Notes under the pieces: generated by a model
What the model was told of the DNA's origin: nothing
The model's database searches: none
The model's input: only the letters and a program-made list of their open reading frames with translations
Origin: Deltaproteobacteria bacterium
Lineage (GTDB): Bacteria; UBA10199; JADFYH01
Direction: 5' to 3'
DNA length: 61,982 bases
NCBI GenBank assembly: GCA_015233135.1
Contig: JADFYH010000015.1
Span: 1-61,982 of the forward strand
Program-made: the position numbers and the translations under genes
Shown here: positions 1 through 8,112 of the stretch, in pieces
Numbering within the stretch: position 1 is the first letter of the stretch
Layout: each line of letters opens with the position of its first letter

Positions 1-127
1 ATCATAGGCGAGGCTCCTTTCTTGTCCTTTTCAAACCAAGAAATCCTCGCCTTCTTTTTATCTCTAAGCAAAATTAAACTTTCCTTACTTTTTGCTCTTT
101 TTTACCCCCAGTAATTAAATGCATCCT
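1..127. repeat. Left terminal inverted repeat of the window
   Basis: These bases are an exact reverse complement of the last 127 bases of the window; the identity breaks at base 128. Read outward on the minus strand the repeat ends in an AAAGGAG ribosome-binding site (near bases 13-19), an 8-base spacer and ATGAT at the very edge, so it looks like the 5' leader of a gene that continues outside the window. A partial, one-mismatch relative of a 19-base stretch in this repeat also occurs at 20460-20478. The likely meaning is a copy of a genomic repeat such as an insertion sequence. The exact length could instead reflect an assembly k-mer. Confidence 0.9.
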
Positions 128-142
128 AAGATAGAATTCTTA

Positions 143-169
143 GCAACTAATTTCAATGGTAACCGATAA
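143..169 (+). promoter_or_regulatory. Promoter-like motif GCAAC-N15-CCGATAA (site 1)
   Basis: GCAAC (143-147) and CCGATAA (163-169) are separated by exactly 15 bases, and the longer form TTAGCAACT-N14-CCGATAAG begins at 140. The same arrangement occurs upstream of three other genes in this window (29389 minus, 29563 plus, 61742 minus). The -10-like half matches the sigma-28 (FliA) extended -10. The AAC-containing -35 also fits ECF sigma factors. The site lies 61 bases before the lipoprotein start at 230. Confidence 0.7.
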
Positions 170-229
170 GTGCTGAGCCCTGTGAAATAAGCTATTTCCG
201 GCCTCAGAACTGTTAAAAGGAGTTAAAAA

Positions 230-931
230 ATGTTTAATCTTATTCAATTAAAAAAAATCTTATTACTCGTCATGTTAAGTGTTTCCTTGATCCATTGCGG
301 GGGCTCTTCTGCTCCCACTTCCAATAATTCTCCAGCTCCCTCGGCTGGAAGTAACCTCACTCCAGGAAAAAGTTTTCCTAATATCACTCCTCCTCGTTCC
401 ACTATTACCAGCCCAAATTCTACAAACCCTGGCACAAGTGTTCCAAATCCGGCAGATTCTCCAGCTGCTAATTCCCCCAGTGAAGCGGAGATTGATACCT
501 TCGCGACGGATTTCATTACGGCTGTTTGTGGAGTGGCCAACCGTTGTGATGCAAGAATACAAATTCAGGAATGTTCTCGCTATCTTCAAAACGAAGGTGG
601 AGATCAAATTTGGTGTAATTTAGGAATTAGCGTGAGCGATGTACAAGCCCTTGTGGATGCTTTAGAGACAGGAACCATTACGATTAGCGAAACCAATTTG
701 GAAACTTGTGTCACTCAATTTGCCAATCAATGTCAAAGTCCTAATCCCAATTTGATGGGTGGGAGCTATCAGAATATTGAAAATATAATTCCGGATACTC
801 GCGAGTGTAGCCATGTGTTTGTCCCGGCTTCTTCTGTTTCTTTTCATTTTTCTTCCCCAGTAAATCCGGGGGGGGCTGTTTCTCCAAATTCTGTATTGCC
901 TGCTTCTGATCCTATTTCAAATAATCCGTAA
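230..931 (+). CDS. Lipoprotein with a Cys-rich domain
   Basis: A 233-residue putative lipoprotein. A basic, hydrophobic signal sequence ends in a lipobox (L-I-H-C) at Cys23, followed by a long Pro/Ser/Asn-rich linker (about 25-90). The folded part (about 92-175) has six Cys residues around an RCD motif, a GDQIW motif and a GTITI motif. The same pattern (C..RCD..C..GNQIW..GTVTL..C..C) occurs in the lipoprotein at 1797-2750, so the two are paralogues flanking a TIGR02147 regulator. AGGAG precedes the ATG by 6 bases. The gene lies behind promoter-like site 1. I recognise no enzyme family; an envelope or surface role is inferred only from the lipobox. Confidence 0.85.
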   Translation: MFNLIQLKKILLLVMLSVSLIHCGGSSAPTSNNSPAPSAGSNLTPGKSFPNITPPRSTITSPNSTNPGTSVPNPADSPAANSPSEAEIDTFATDFITAVCGVANRCDARIQIQECSRYLQNEGGDQIWCNLGISVSDVQALVDALETGTITISETNLETCVTQFANQCQSPNPNLMGGSYQNIENIIPDTRECSHVFVPASSVSFHFSSPVNPGGAVSPNSVLPASDPISNNP

Positions 932-942
932 TTCAAAAAAAA

Positions 943-1779
943 ATGAGCACTCTTAGGCCCAATATTTATAGTTGTCTCGACTATAGAAAATTTTTGAAGG
1001 AACTTTTCGCCTTCAAAAAACAGGAGAGTGCTACCTTTTCTTTTCGAAATTTTTCAAGACTGGCAGGGCTTAAATCTTCCAACTTTCTGAAGTTGGTCAT
1101 GGATGGAAAGCGGAATTTAAGCCCCCAGTCTATTCACCAGGTGGCCAAGGCTTTTAAACTTCCAAAAGGTGAAGCCGATTTTTTTGAAACACTGGTTTTT
1201 TTTAATCAGGCCCAAAATATGGAAGAAAAGAAAAATTACTACGAACGCATTCAGAAGTTTCAGCGCTACAAAGAAGCCAAACCCCTGGATGCCTCGCAGT
1301 ATGTTTATTTCTCCAATTGGTATTTTGTGGCGCTTCGGGAATTGGTGCTGTTGATGGATTTTAAGGAAGACCCAAGATGGATTAATAAAAAGTTAGGCAC
1401 CCGCATTAATCCGGATGAGATCAAGCGGGCGATACGAATTTTGTTGGAAATCAAACTGCTCACGCGAGATAAACAGGGTCGCCTGCAACAATGCGAAGAA
1501 AAAATTTCTACCTCCCCCGAAATGGGGGCTTTGGCGATCATCAACTATCATCGGGAGATGATTGCCAAAGCGTCTGCTTCCATCGAAGAAAGCAAGACGG
1601 TACATCGTGATTTGTCGGCCCTTACCGTCGCCATCAGCAAAGAGCAGTACGATAAAATCCGACGCAAGATGGATGAACTCCGCGAGGAAATTCACGAACT
1701 CAGCACGCAAAGCAGTGCACGTCAGGCCATTTATCAAATCAATTTTCAGATTTTTAACCTAACGGAGGTTCCGTGGTAG
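943..1779 (+). CDS. TIGR02147-family regulator
   Basis: A 278-residue soluble protein resembling the TIGR02147 family, known mainly from Fibrobacter and Bdellovibrio-like genomes. Residues about 1-80 carry the family signature: an N-terminal Y-x-D-Y-R-K-F-L-K motif, then an HTH-like segment with FSFRNFSRLAGL, SSNFLKLVMDGKRNLS and the helix around IHQVAKAFKL. The rest is helical and ends in an E/K-rich stretch. It lies 11 bases after the upstream lipoprotein and overlaps or abuts the next lipoprotein, so the three are probably co-transcribed. No clear Shine-Dalgarno precedes the ATG; it sits in an A-run. DNA binding is inferred from family resemblance. Confidence 0.85.
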   Translation: MSTLRPNIYSCLDYRKFLKELFAFKKQESATFSFRNFSRLAGLKSSNFLKLVMDGKRNLSPQSIHQVAKAFKLPKGEADFFETLVFFNQAQNMEEKKNYYERIQKFQRYKEAKPLDASQYVYFSNWYFVALRELVLLMDFKEDPRWINKKLGTRINPDEIKRAIRILLEIKLLTRDKQGRLQQCEEKISTSPEMGALAIINYHREMIAKASASIEESKTVHRDLSALTVAISKEQYDKIRRKMDELREEIHELSTQSSARQAIYQINFQIFNLTEVPW

Positions 1780-1796
1780 AGCGGAGGCATTTTTTT

Positions 1797-2750
1797 ATGA
1801 AACAAAAACTTCTTCATATTTTTTTTATTTTTATATTATTTTCACTCACCCATTGTGGCGATGGAACTCAGGTCCTTAGTCCCGGTAACCCAGGCGAATC
1901 GGCTCCCACTGCCTTAAGGACGCGCATTGCAAATTATGAGTTAACGGGTACACTACCTCAAGCTTGGACATTTCAGCGTTTGCAAGCCAACGATGTGCTT
2001 CCCGCGGGGACCTATAACGACACAGACAGCGCTACAAATTTGGAGGCTTTTTTCCGTCGTGGAAGCAATCAGTTCAGTTTTTTCAGTTTTCTGGTGGATA
2101 TGACTGTGCCTCTCGATCTGGGCCTTGCCCGCTTTATTCGCGCGGAACATCCTGGCACTGGTTTTACGGTAGAACGAGATGCTGCTAATCCTATCTCCGC
2201 TTATATCTCAGTAATCGTCGACCCAACTTCTAGCTCCACCCATCTTATTTTAGATGCCTATTATGCCGTGGAAGGCCTGGGGCTTTTATTGCATATGGAT
2301 GTTTCGGGATCTTCTACTGAAATCGAACAGATTATGAACGAGTTTCAACAACTCCTGGACAGCCTCGATTTAGAACGAACTGCGGGTTATGTGGAAAATA
2401 ATTCGGTCGATCGTTTGTTGATTGGCTTGTGCAGTGCGGTTCAGCGCTGCGATGGTAACTTGAGTGCGGTGACCTGTTTGGACGCCATGGATGCTGCTGC
2501 TGGAAACCAGATTTGGGATCAGTTTGGTGCCACTTGGCCGCTGAATTCAGTCAGTTCAAACGAAGTAAGACAGCGCGTGAATGGAGGCACTGTTACGCTT
2601 CAAACTCCTGCTTATGACAATTGCCTGAGTGAATTGGGTCTGCTTTGTAGTGATAGCTTTAGAGTGAGTGCTGGAGCGGATTATATGAATGCATCAAATT
2701 TGTTTTCGGCCACCCGTACTCCGAGTTGTAATGGGGTGCTGAGAAATTGA
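1797..2750 (+). CDS. Lipoprotein paralogous to the one at 230
   Basis: A 317-residue putative lipoprotein. The ATG at 1797 was chosen because GGAGG lies at 1783-1787 and the product then starts with a short basic signal sequence and a lipobox (L-T-H-C) at Cys20. A GTG at 1773, overlapping the regulator stop, is a weaker alternative. The middle (about 35-190) is an alpha/beta segment that might be PsbP/DUF1795-like, which is uncertain. The C-terminal part (about 200-315) repeats the Cys-rich domain of the first lipoprotein (C..RCD..C, GNQIW, GTVTL). The lipoprotein-regulator-lipoprotein order suggests one operon for an envelope function. Confidence 0.8.
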   Translation: MKQKLLHIFFIFILFSLTHCGDGTQVLSPGNPGESAPTALRTRIANYELTGTLPQAWTFQRLQANDVLPAGTYNDTDSATNLEAFFRRGSNQFSFFSFLVDMTVPLDLGLARFIRAEHPGTGFTVERDAANPISAYISVIVDPTSSSTHLILDAYYAVEGLGLLLHMDVSGSSTEIEQIMNEFQQLLDSLDLERTAGYVENNSVDRLLIGLCSAVQRCDGNLSAVTCLDAMDAAAGNQIWDQFGATWPLNSVSSNEVRQRVNGGTVTLQTPAYDNCLSELGLLCSDSFRVSAGADYMNASNLFSATRTPSCNGVLRN

Positions 2751-2848
2751 TTTTTCTTCATTTGACAGCTCCCTTCCATCAGTCTTAAGTTTTCAGCCGC
2801 TATCACAATAACAACCAGGCGAATTTGAAAAATGGGAGAAAGAAAAAA

Positions 2849-3358
2849 ATGAATAAAATAAAAGTACTCGCGGTTTTTTTTATCACGCTGATGCTCTCGT
2901 TCAACAGCTACGCCCAGGAAATGGCCTCTCGAAAATCGGTCGAGAAATTCATAGAATTGAGTGAAGTACAAAAAATGATGGACGCGATCTATTCGCAAAT
3001 CGACCGTTCTTTTAAAGGAATGGCCGACCAAATAGGAATATCGGAAAAAGAAAAACCAGCTTTTGACAAGTATACGAAAAAAGTTTCCGCTCTGGTAAAG
3101 AAGGAAGTCAGTTGGGAAAAACTGAAAGAACCTACCCTGGATATTTACAGCAAACATTTTACAGAAGTAGAAATTCAGGGCCTGATCGCTTTTTACAGCT
3201 CCGATGTGGGTAAAAGCATGGTCAAAAAAATGCCTTTGGTGATGCAAGATACGATGATAATGACGCAGGACATGATGAAAAGTATTTATCCAAAAATTCA
3301 AGATCTGGCTTTGGAAATGAAGACTGAAGTTGAGAAGCTTCGTAAGGGTAAAAAATAA
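2849..3358 (+). CDS. Exported DUF2059 family protein
   Basis: A 169-residue protein with a signal peptide (about 1-22, likely cleaved after S-Y-A). Its mature part is helical and of DUF2059 type, with the typical IQGLIAFYSSDVGKSMV-like segment in the middle. The start at 2849 is preferred over an upstream TTG because GGGAG lies 10 bases before it and it gives a clean signal peptide. Proteins of this family are periplasmic and of unknown function. It stands alone between the lipoprotein group and a convergent toxin-antitoxin pair. Confidence 0.85.
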   Translation: MNKIKVLAVFFITLMLSFNSYAQEMASRKSVEKFIELSEVQKMMDAIYSQIDRSFKGMADQIGISEKEKPAFDKYTKKVSALVKKEVSWEKLKEPTLDIYSKHFTEVEIQGLIAFYSSDVGKSMVKKMPLVMQDTMIMTQDMMKSIYPKIQDLALEMKTEVEKLRKGKK

Positions 3359-3372
3359 ATAAGGCAGAGTGA

Positions 3373-3789
3373 TTAAAACCCTTTGGCGGTGAGTCCCATA
3401 AAGAGAGCGGCTTTACCAAGTTGGGTGTCATGGGTTAAAAAAGTAATTTCTTTCTGATTGTGTTCTTTCCAAAGTAAGGCCGTGATCAGATGAATAGAAT
3501 CCAAGGTGGAAACAACACTGGGGAGTGGCTGGGAAGCCCTTTTAAAAATGAGTGGGCTCATTTCTACTAAATGGATTCGTTCCGTAAATGCATGAAGATC
3601 TTTCATGTAAGCAAGTAATGCAATTTCGGGAAGTTTTGAGACGATTCTTTCTCGATCGATGCTTCGATAAGCTTCAAGCAGGGTAAGATTGCTACTCAAT
3701 AAAATGGAGAATTCTTTCAGGTTTTGTAAGGCATTTTTTTGTCGGAAGAGTTTCCTGAGCAATACGGAAGATTCAAGGTAGGCAATCAT
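3373..3789 (-). CDS. vapC: PIN-domain toxin (VapC-like)
   Basis: A 138-residue PIN-domain protein, the likely ribonuclease toxin of a type II pair. The acidic residues expected at a PIN active site are visible: Glu6 (in place of the usual Asp, in Y-L-E-S-S), Glu39, Asp97 (TLDSIHL) and Asp121 (FLTHD). Its ATG overlaps the antitoxin stop as ATGA, so the two are translationally coupled. The Asp-to-Glu change at the first position is unusual and could lower or alter metal binding. Toxin activity is inferred from the family and the coupling. Confidence 0.85.
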   Translation of the reverse strand: MIAYLESSVLLRKLFRQKNALQNLKEFSILLSSNLTLLEAYRSIDRERIVSKLPEIALLAYMKDLHAFTERIHLVEMSPLIFKRASQPLPSVVSTLDSIHLITALLWKEHNQKEITFLTHDTQLGKAALFMGLTAKGF

Positions 3790-4046
3790 ATTTTGTCTTC
3801 TCTTAATTCGTGCAGGAGTTTGACTACATCGGTCTTTAATCGAGGGCCTGTAAATTTAAACCCTTTTAAAGCTCCCTTAATTTTGGGAGGGATGACAATC
3901 AATCTGTTATCGTCGTTTTTATTAAAGGGAATAAGTTTAGCAATGGGTTCATCTCTATCGAGTACAATAATTTCTTCGCCTATTTTTACTTTTTTAAGAT
4001 GAGCCGATAAGTGAGTTTTTAATTCTCCAATTTTTACTTTTTTCAT
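3786..4046 (-). CDS. Phd/YefM-type antitoxin
   Basis: An antitoxin of about 86 residues with a Phd-like N-terminal DNA-binding part (VKIGELKTHLSAHLKKV, GEEIIVL, PIAKLIPF) and a C-terminal tail expected to wrap the PIN toxin. ATG at 4046 gives the usual family N-terminus; ATG at 4058 and TTG at 4067 are in-frame alternatives. A 20-base perfect palindrome directly upstream (4059-4078) is the likely autoregulatory operator. That palindrome is shared with the divergent cysteine desulfurase start at 4098. Confidence 0.85.
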   Translation of the reverse strand: MKKVKIGELKTHLSAHLKKVKIGEEIIVLDRDEPIAKLIPFNKNDDNRLIVIPPKIKGALKGFKFTGPRLKTDVVKLLHELREDKI

Positions 4047-4058
4047 AAGCAGTTTCAT

Positions 4059-4078
4059 CTTGACCAAGTTTGGTCAAG
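4059..4078. promoter_or_regulatory. Palindromic operator of the Phd/VapC pair
   Basis: CTTGACCAA-gt-TTGGTCAAG is a perfect inverted repeat with 9-base arms, lying just upstream of the antitoxin gene and only 20 bases before the divergent cysteine desulfurase start. Phd-family antitoxins bind such palindromes, so this is very probably the autoregulatory site. Its position could also let it affect the neighbouring gene. Confidence 0.7.
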
Positions 4079-4097
4079 TTGTCAAGTTTACGCCTCC

Positions 4098-5231
4098 ATG
4101 AAGAAAATCTACCTCGACAACAACGCCACCACAGCGCTCGATCCTCAAGTCAAACAAGCTATGATTGAAATGCTGGAAGTCTTCGGAAATCCTTCCAGCA
4201 TCCATTGGGCGGGGCAGCAGGCCAAACGATATTTGAATGAAAGTCGTGAATCGATTGCTTTGCTTTTGGGAATTTCCGAGCAGGGACTTCTTTTTACAAG
4301 TGGCGGCAGTGAGAGTGTTAACACGGCTTTGCAGGGAGTGTTTGGAGCAAGCGCTAAACGAATCAAAGTCCTTTCTTCTCCTATTGAGCATCACGCCACG
4401 CTTCGATGTTTAGATTTTTTAAAAACCCAAGGGGCCCAAATTGAATATCTCTCTGTCGATGCTTGCGGTCGTATCGATCTGGCAGAACTGGAAGAAAAAA
4501 TTGACGAGCAGACTTTGCTGGTTTCGCTGTTATGGGTGAATAACGAATTGGGAAATATCTATCCGATAGAAAAAATAGGAGAGATTTGTCGATCCAAAGG
4601 GGCTTTGTTTCATGTGGATGGAGTGCAGGGAGTGGGGAAGATCTTGTTGTCATTGCGAGGAGGGAATATCGATTTTTTCTCTTTCTCCGCCCATAAATTT
4701 CATGGTCCTAAAGGAGTCGGGGGCTTGTTCATTCGTCAGGGGGTCCAGTTGCATCCTTTGATCTATGGAGGGAGACAAGAGCATAGTCGACGGGCGGGGA
4801 CAGAAAATTTGATGGGCATTTGGGGGATGAAGAGGGCATTGGAGATCGCGAGTGGAGAAAGTGCTGGGCGAGTGAGGTCTCTCCGCGATACCTTTGAACA
4901 AAAACTCCTGCAAAAAATTCCCCATCTCCAAATCAATGGAGATCTCGAAAATCGTCTTTACAATACCTCAAACATCCTTTTTAAAGAGATTGACGGAGAG
5001 AGCCTTTTGCTGAATTTAGACCTGCAAGGTGTGGCAGCGGCAGCGGGCTCGGCTTGTGAATCGGGCTCCATCGACCCCTCTCGTGTCTTGCTTGCCTTGG
5101 GATATTCCGCTAAGGAGGCGAAGGCTTCTTTGCGTTTCAGTTTTTCAAAGTTTAATACGCTGGAAGAGGTGGAGAAAACTGTGGAGATAATAGAAAGAGT
5201 TGTTTCGAGACTGAGGCTCCAAACTGATTGA
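4098..5231 (+). CDS. nifS: Cysteine desulfurase (NifS/IscS type)
   Basis: A 377-residue PLP-dependent cysteine desulfurase that releases sulfur from L-cysteine for Fe-S clusters and thiolation. Visible family features are the N-terminal Y-L-D-N-N-A-T-T motif, the T-S-G-G-S-E-S phosphate-binding loop, I-E-H-H before the helix, the PLP lysine in SAHKFHGPKG (about residue 200) and the catalytic Cys in GSACESGS (about residue 320). Length is normal. There is no evident Shine-Dalgarno before the ATG, and the 5' region is squeezed against the antitoxin operator. It is followed 18 bases later by trpE. No IscU or NifU gene is nearby. Confidence 0.93.
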   Translation: MKKIYLDNNATTALDPQVKQAMIEMLEVFGNPSSIHWAGQQAKRYLNESRESIALLLGISEQGLLFTSGGSESVNTALQGVFGASAKRIKVLSSPIEHHATLRCLDFLKTQGAQIEYLSVDACGRIDLAELEEKIDEQTLLVSLLWVNNELGNIYPIEKIGEICRSKGALFHVDGVQGVGKILLSLRGGNIDFFSFSAHKFHGPKGVGGLFIRQGVQLHPLIYGGRQEHSRRAGTENLMGIWGMKRALEIASGESAGRVRSLRDTFEQKLLQKIPHLQINGDLENRLYNTSNILFKEIDGESLLLNLDLQGVAAAAGSACESGSIDPSRVLLALGYSAKEAKASLRFSFSKFNTLEEVEKTVEIIERVVSRLRLQTD

Positions 5232-5249
5232 GTGAGTAAGAGAAAATAA

Positions 5250-6737
5250 ATGTCTATCCTTAATTTTAAGCAATTCAGCGCAGCGGCTAAAAAAGGCAAC
5301 CTGGTCACCCTGGTGCAAGATCTGCCTAGCGATTTGCACACTCCCGTTTCTGTCTTATTACAGTTTCAAAACGAGAAAGATTGCTTCCTCTTTGAAAGCC
5401 TGGAAGGTGGAGAAAAGTGGGGGCGTTACTGCTTTCTAGGATTTTCACCGCGTCTGCTTTTGACTTCTGTTCAAGATCAATGGACGCTGATTGCCCGCAA
5501 AGATCTCAGACAAAAAAATCTAAATGGGAAAGGGGATCCCTTAGAAATTATCAAACAACAATTGTCTCAATATCATCTGGTGGCTGATCCGCGCCTGCCC
5601 AAGTTGTGTGGTGGGGCCGTGGGCTTTTTGAGTTACGATCTCGCTCGGCTCTATGAAAAATTGCCCGATGCCAAAACAAAGGCTTCTGTTTTTGCCGATT
5701 GTTATTTTGGTATTTACGACCAAATGATTATTTTTGATCACCTGCGGCATCAGCTTTTTTTAGTGCTGAATGTCTTTGTTGATCCATCGACTCCCCTGAA
5801 GAAGCTTTATGCAAAGGCGCTGCAACAATTAAAGGAGATGCAAACGCGTGTTCAGAAACCTCTTTCTATAAAAAATAAAAAAGCGCTTTCAGTTAAAAAA
5901 ATAAATTGGAAAACCCTGATGGAGGACAAAAAGTTTTCCAAAGCCGTATTGCAGGCCAAAGAATATATTAATGCCGGAGATATTTTTCAGGTACAGATTT
6001 CCAGGCAATGGACAGCAAAAGCAAAGCTGGATTCTGTGACCCTCTATCGAAGTTTGCGGGCACTCAATCCTTCGCCTTATCTTTTTTATCTCAAGATGGG
6101 AGACTCTGCGCTGATCGGTTCTTCCCCAGAAATTATGGTGCGTTTAGAAGACCGCAAAGCCACTCTGCGCCCTATTGCGGGGACACGTCGTCGGGGGCAT
6201 AACCCCGCAGACGATGTGTATATGGAAGAAGATTTGATGAAAGATCCCAAAGAGCGTGCCGAACACATCATGCTGGTGGATTTGGGGCGCAACGATTTGG
6301 GCAGGGTTTGTACGGCAGGCACCGTGAAGGTGACTGAATTAATGGAGGTAGAACGCTACTCCCATGTGATGCACCTGGTTTCTAACGTAGAAGGGGAGCT
6401 GGCTGCAGGACAAGATGCCTTTGATCTCATTCGAGCTTCTTTTCCGGCCGGCACACTCACGGGTGCCCCTAAAATTAGAGCGATGGAAATTATAGAAGAA
6501 TTAGAGCCCATACGCCGCGGGCCTTATGGCGGTTGCGTCGGCTACATCGATTTTTCAGGCAATTCAGATTTAGCCATTACGATCAGAACCATAGCCCAAC
6601 ATAAAGATCAGCTCTACATACAATCTGCGGGAGGTGTGGTTTACGACTCCACTCCAGAGCTGGAATTGAAAGAAACAGAGAATAAATCCCGTGCCGTTAA
6701 ACTTGCGGTGGAACGCGTTGCAAGGGGGGAAATCTAA
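5250..6737 (+). CDS. trpE: Anthranilate synthase component I
   Basis: A 495-residue chorismate-utilising subunit that makes anthranilate with ammonia from TrpG, the first committed step of tryptophan synthesis. The tryptophan feedback site is recognisable near the N-terminus ([15 protein letters not shown]). The C-terminal catalytic part has [19 protein letters not shown] and [11 protein letters not shown]. Length is typical. It starts the trp cluster 18 bases after the cysteine desulfurase and ends 2 bases before trpG. No leader peptide or attenuator was seen upstream, so the regulation is unclear. Confidence 0.97.
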   Translation: MSILNFKQFSAAAKKGNLVTLVQDLPSDLHTPVSVLLQFQNEKDCFLFESLEGGEKWGRYCFLGFSPRLLLTSVQDQWTLIARKDLRQKNLNGKGDPLEIIKQQLSQYHLVADPRLPKLCGGAVGFLSYDLARLYEKLPDAKTKASVFADCYFGIYDQMIIFDHLRHQLFLVLNVFVDPSTPLKKLYAKALQQLKEMQTRVQKPLSIKNKKALSVKKINWKTLMEDKKFSKAVLQAKEYINAGDIFQVQISRQWTAKAKLDSVTLYRSLRALNPSPYLFYLKMGDSALIGSSPEIMVRLEDRKATLRPIAGTRRRGHNPADDVYMEEDLMKDPKERAEHIMLVDLGRNDLGRVCTAGTVKVTELMEVERYSHVMHLVSNVEGELAAGQDAFDLIRASFPAGTLTGAPKIRAMEIIEELEPIRRGPYGGCVGYIDFSGNSDLAITIRTIAQHKDQLYIQSAGGVVYDSTPELELKETENKSRAVKLAVERVARGEI

Positions 6738-6739
6738 TT

Positions 6740-7303
6740 ATGCTTTTAATGCTCGATAATTATGATTCCTTCACCTACAACCTGGTGCAGTATTTGGCCG
6801 AATTGGGCGAAAGTGTGGAGGTTCGGCGTAACGATCAAATCACCCTGGCCGAAATAGAAAAATTGGCACCCCAAAAAATTGTCATTTCGCCTGGCCCCTG
6901 TACACCCAATGAAGCCGGCATTTCCCTGGATCTCATCAAATACTTTGCCGGAAAGATTCCCATTTTAGGCGTGTGTTTAGGTCATCAAAGCATAGGACAG
7001 GCCTTTGGCGGAAAAATTGTGCGCGCCGCTAAAATTATGCATGGAAAAGTTTCTCTCATTCATCACGATGAAAGAACTATTTTTAAAGATTTGATGAATC
7101 CCTTTGAGGCCACACGTTATCATTCGTTAGTGATAGAACCTTCAAGTATGCCTGACTGCTTAGAGGTGAGCGCCTGGACGGATGAAAAAGAGATCATGGC
7201 CGTGCGGCACAAAACCTTGAAAGTAGAAGGGGTGCAGTTTCACCCGGAGTCCATTTTGACTTTGGAGGGGAAGAAGTTGTTGAGGAATTTTTTGGGTGTT
7301 TGA
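6740..7303 (+). CDS. trpG: Anthranilate synthase glutamine amidotransferase
   Basis: A 187-residue class I glutamine amidotransferase that supplies ammonia to TrpE. It shows the N-terminal [13 protein letters not shown] motif, the oxyanion segment [11 protein letters not shown], the nucleophile Cys in [15 protein letters not shown], and the His/Glu pair in GVQFHPESI. It is a stand-alone TrpG of normal length, not fused to TrpD. Its 3' end overlaps the start of the inserted nucleotidyltransferase gene if the GTG at 7296 is used. Confidence 0.97.
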   Translation: MLLMLDNYDSFTYNLVQYLAELGESVEVRRNDQITLAEIEKLAPQKIVISPGPCTPNEAGISLDLIKYFAGKIPILGVCLGHQSIGQAFGGKIVRAAKIMHGKVSLIHHDERTIFKDLMNPFEATRYHSLVIEPSSMPDCLEVSAWTDEKEIMAVRHKTLKVEGVQFHPESILTLEGKKLLRNFLGV

Positions 7304-7712
7304 GGATATGCAAAATAAAATTGAAAAAATTAGACAATGGGCCGAGCAAAATAATAATGAGCTGATTGCCTTGTATGGCTTTGGCTCTTATTTTGAAGGC
7401 ATGTCCAATTCCGAAAGCGATATTGATTTGGCTTGGTTGGGTAAAGAAAAACTAGCCGATTTAGAACGTTGGAAGATGCAGGAAGAACTGGCTTCGCTAC
7501 TCGGCAAAAATGTTGATTTGATAGATTTAAAAAGCACAACAACAGTTTTTCGTTTTGAAATTATTTCTCATGCTCAATTAATTTTTTGTAGCAATTCTGA
7601 CACCGCTGCATTTTTTGAGACTTACGTTTACTCTTCGTATTTACGATTTCAAGAAGAGCGGAAGGCTATTTTATCCGATGTTCTGAAAAGAGGTTCAGTT
7701 TATGGCGGATAA
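7296..7712 (+). CDS. mntA: MNT-type nucleotidyltransferase antitoxin
   Basis: A protein of about 138 residues with the minimal nucleotidyltransferase signature GFGSYFEG followed by [10 protein letters not shown]. In MntA/HepT pairs this enzyme AMPylates a tyrosine near the HEPN active site and so silences the toxin. The GTG at 7296 overlaps the trpG stop and has GAGG 10 bases upstream; ATG at 7308 is an alternative. It overlaps the HEPN gene by 11 bases. The pair sits inside the trp operon between trpG and trpD, which is not part of tryptophan synthesis and suggests insertion. Confidence 0.85.
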   Translation: MFEDMQNKIEKIRQWAEQNNNELIALYGFGSYFEGMSNSESDIDLAWLGKEKLADLERWKMQEELASLLGKNVDLIDLKSTTTVFRFEIISHAQLIFCSNSDTAAFFETYVYSSYLRFQEERKAILSDVLKRGSVYGG

Positions 7713-8112
7713 TGTTCTACTCAATAAAGCGGCAATTATTGAACGCTGCATTCAGCGCATCCAAGAGGAATATCAGAATAACGATGAGAATTTAGCGAAC
7801 TTTACCAAACAAGATTCCATCATTCTTAATTTAGAACGAGCTTGCGAAGCTGCAGTAGATATCGCCTCGCGGATTATTCGATTGAAGAAACTTGGAATTC
7901 CTCAGGACTCCCGACAAGCTTTTGAGATTTTAGAACAAGCAAAAATTATTTCTACCGACTTGGCTTTAAAAATGAAGCATATGGTGGGATTCAGAAATAT
8001 TGCTGTGCATGATTATCAAGGCTTAAATTTAGAGATTATAAAATCCATTTTAAAACAGCACCTCAGTGACTTGTCTGACTTAGCAAACATTGCCATACAT
8101 TGGGCTTCATGA
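7702..8112 (+). CDS. hepT: HEPN-domain toxin (HepT-like)
   Basis: A 136-residue helical HEPN protein with the catalytic R-x4-H-x-Y motif at Arg98-His103-Tyr105. HepT enzymes are ribonucleases neutralised by AMPylation of that tyrosine by MntA. It is coupled upstream to mntA (11-base overlap), and its TGA overlaps the trpD ATG as ATGA. Insertion into the trp operon has therefore preserved tight translational coupling on both sides. Confidence 0.87.
   Translation: MADNVLLNKAAIIERCIQRIQEEYQNNDENLANFTKQDSIILNLERACEAAVDIASRIIRLKKLGIPQDSRQAFEILEQAKIISTDLALKMKHMVGFRNIAVHDYQGLNLEIIKSILKQHLSDLSDLANIAIHWAS

Noticed and set aside
2762-2790. Sigma-70 promoter before the DUF2059 gene (TTGACA, 17 bases, TTAAGT)
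   Set aside because: The -35 is perfect but the -10 matches only 3 of 6 positions; insufficient alone.
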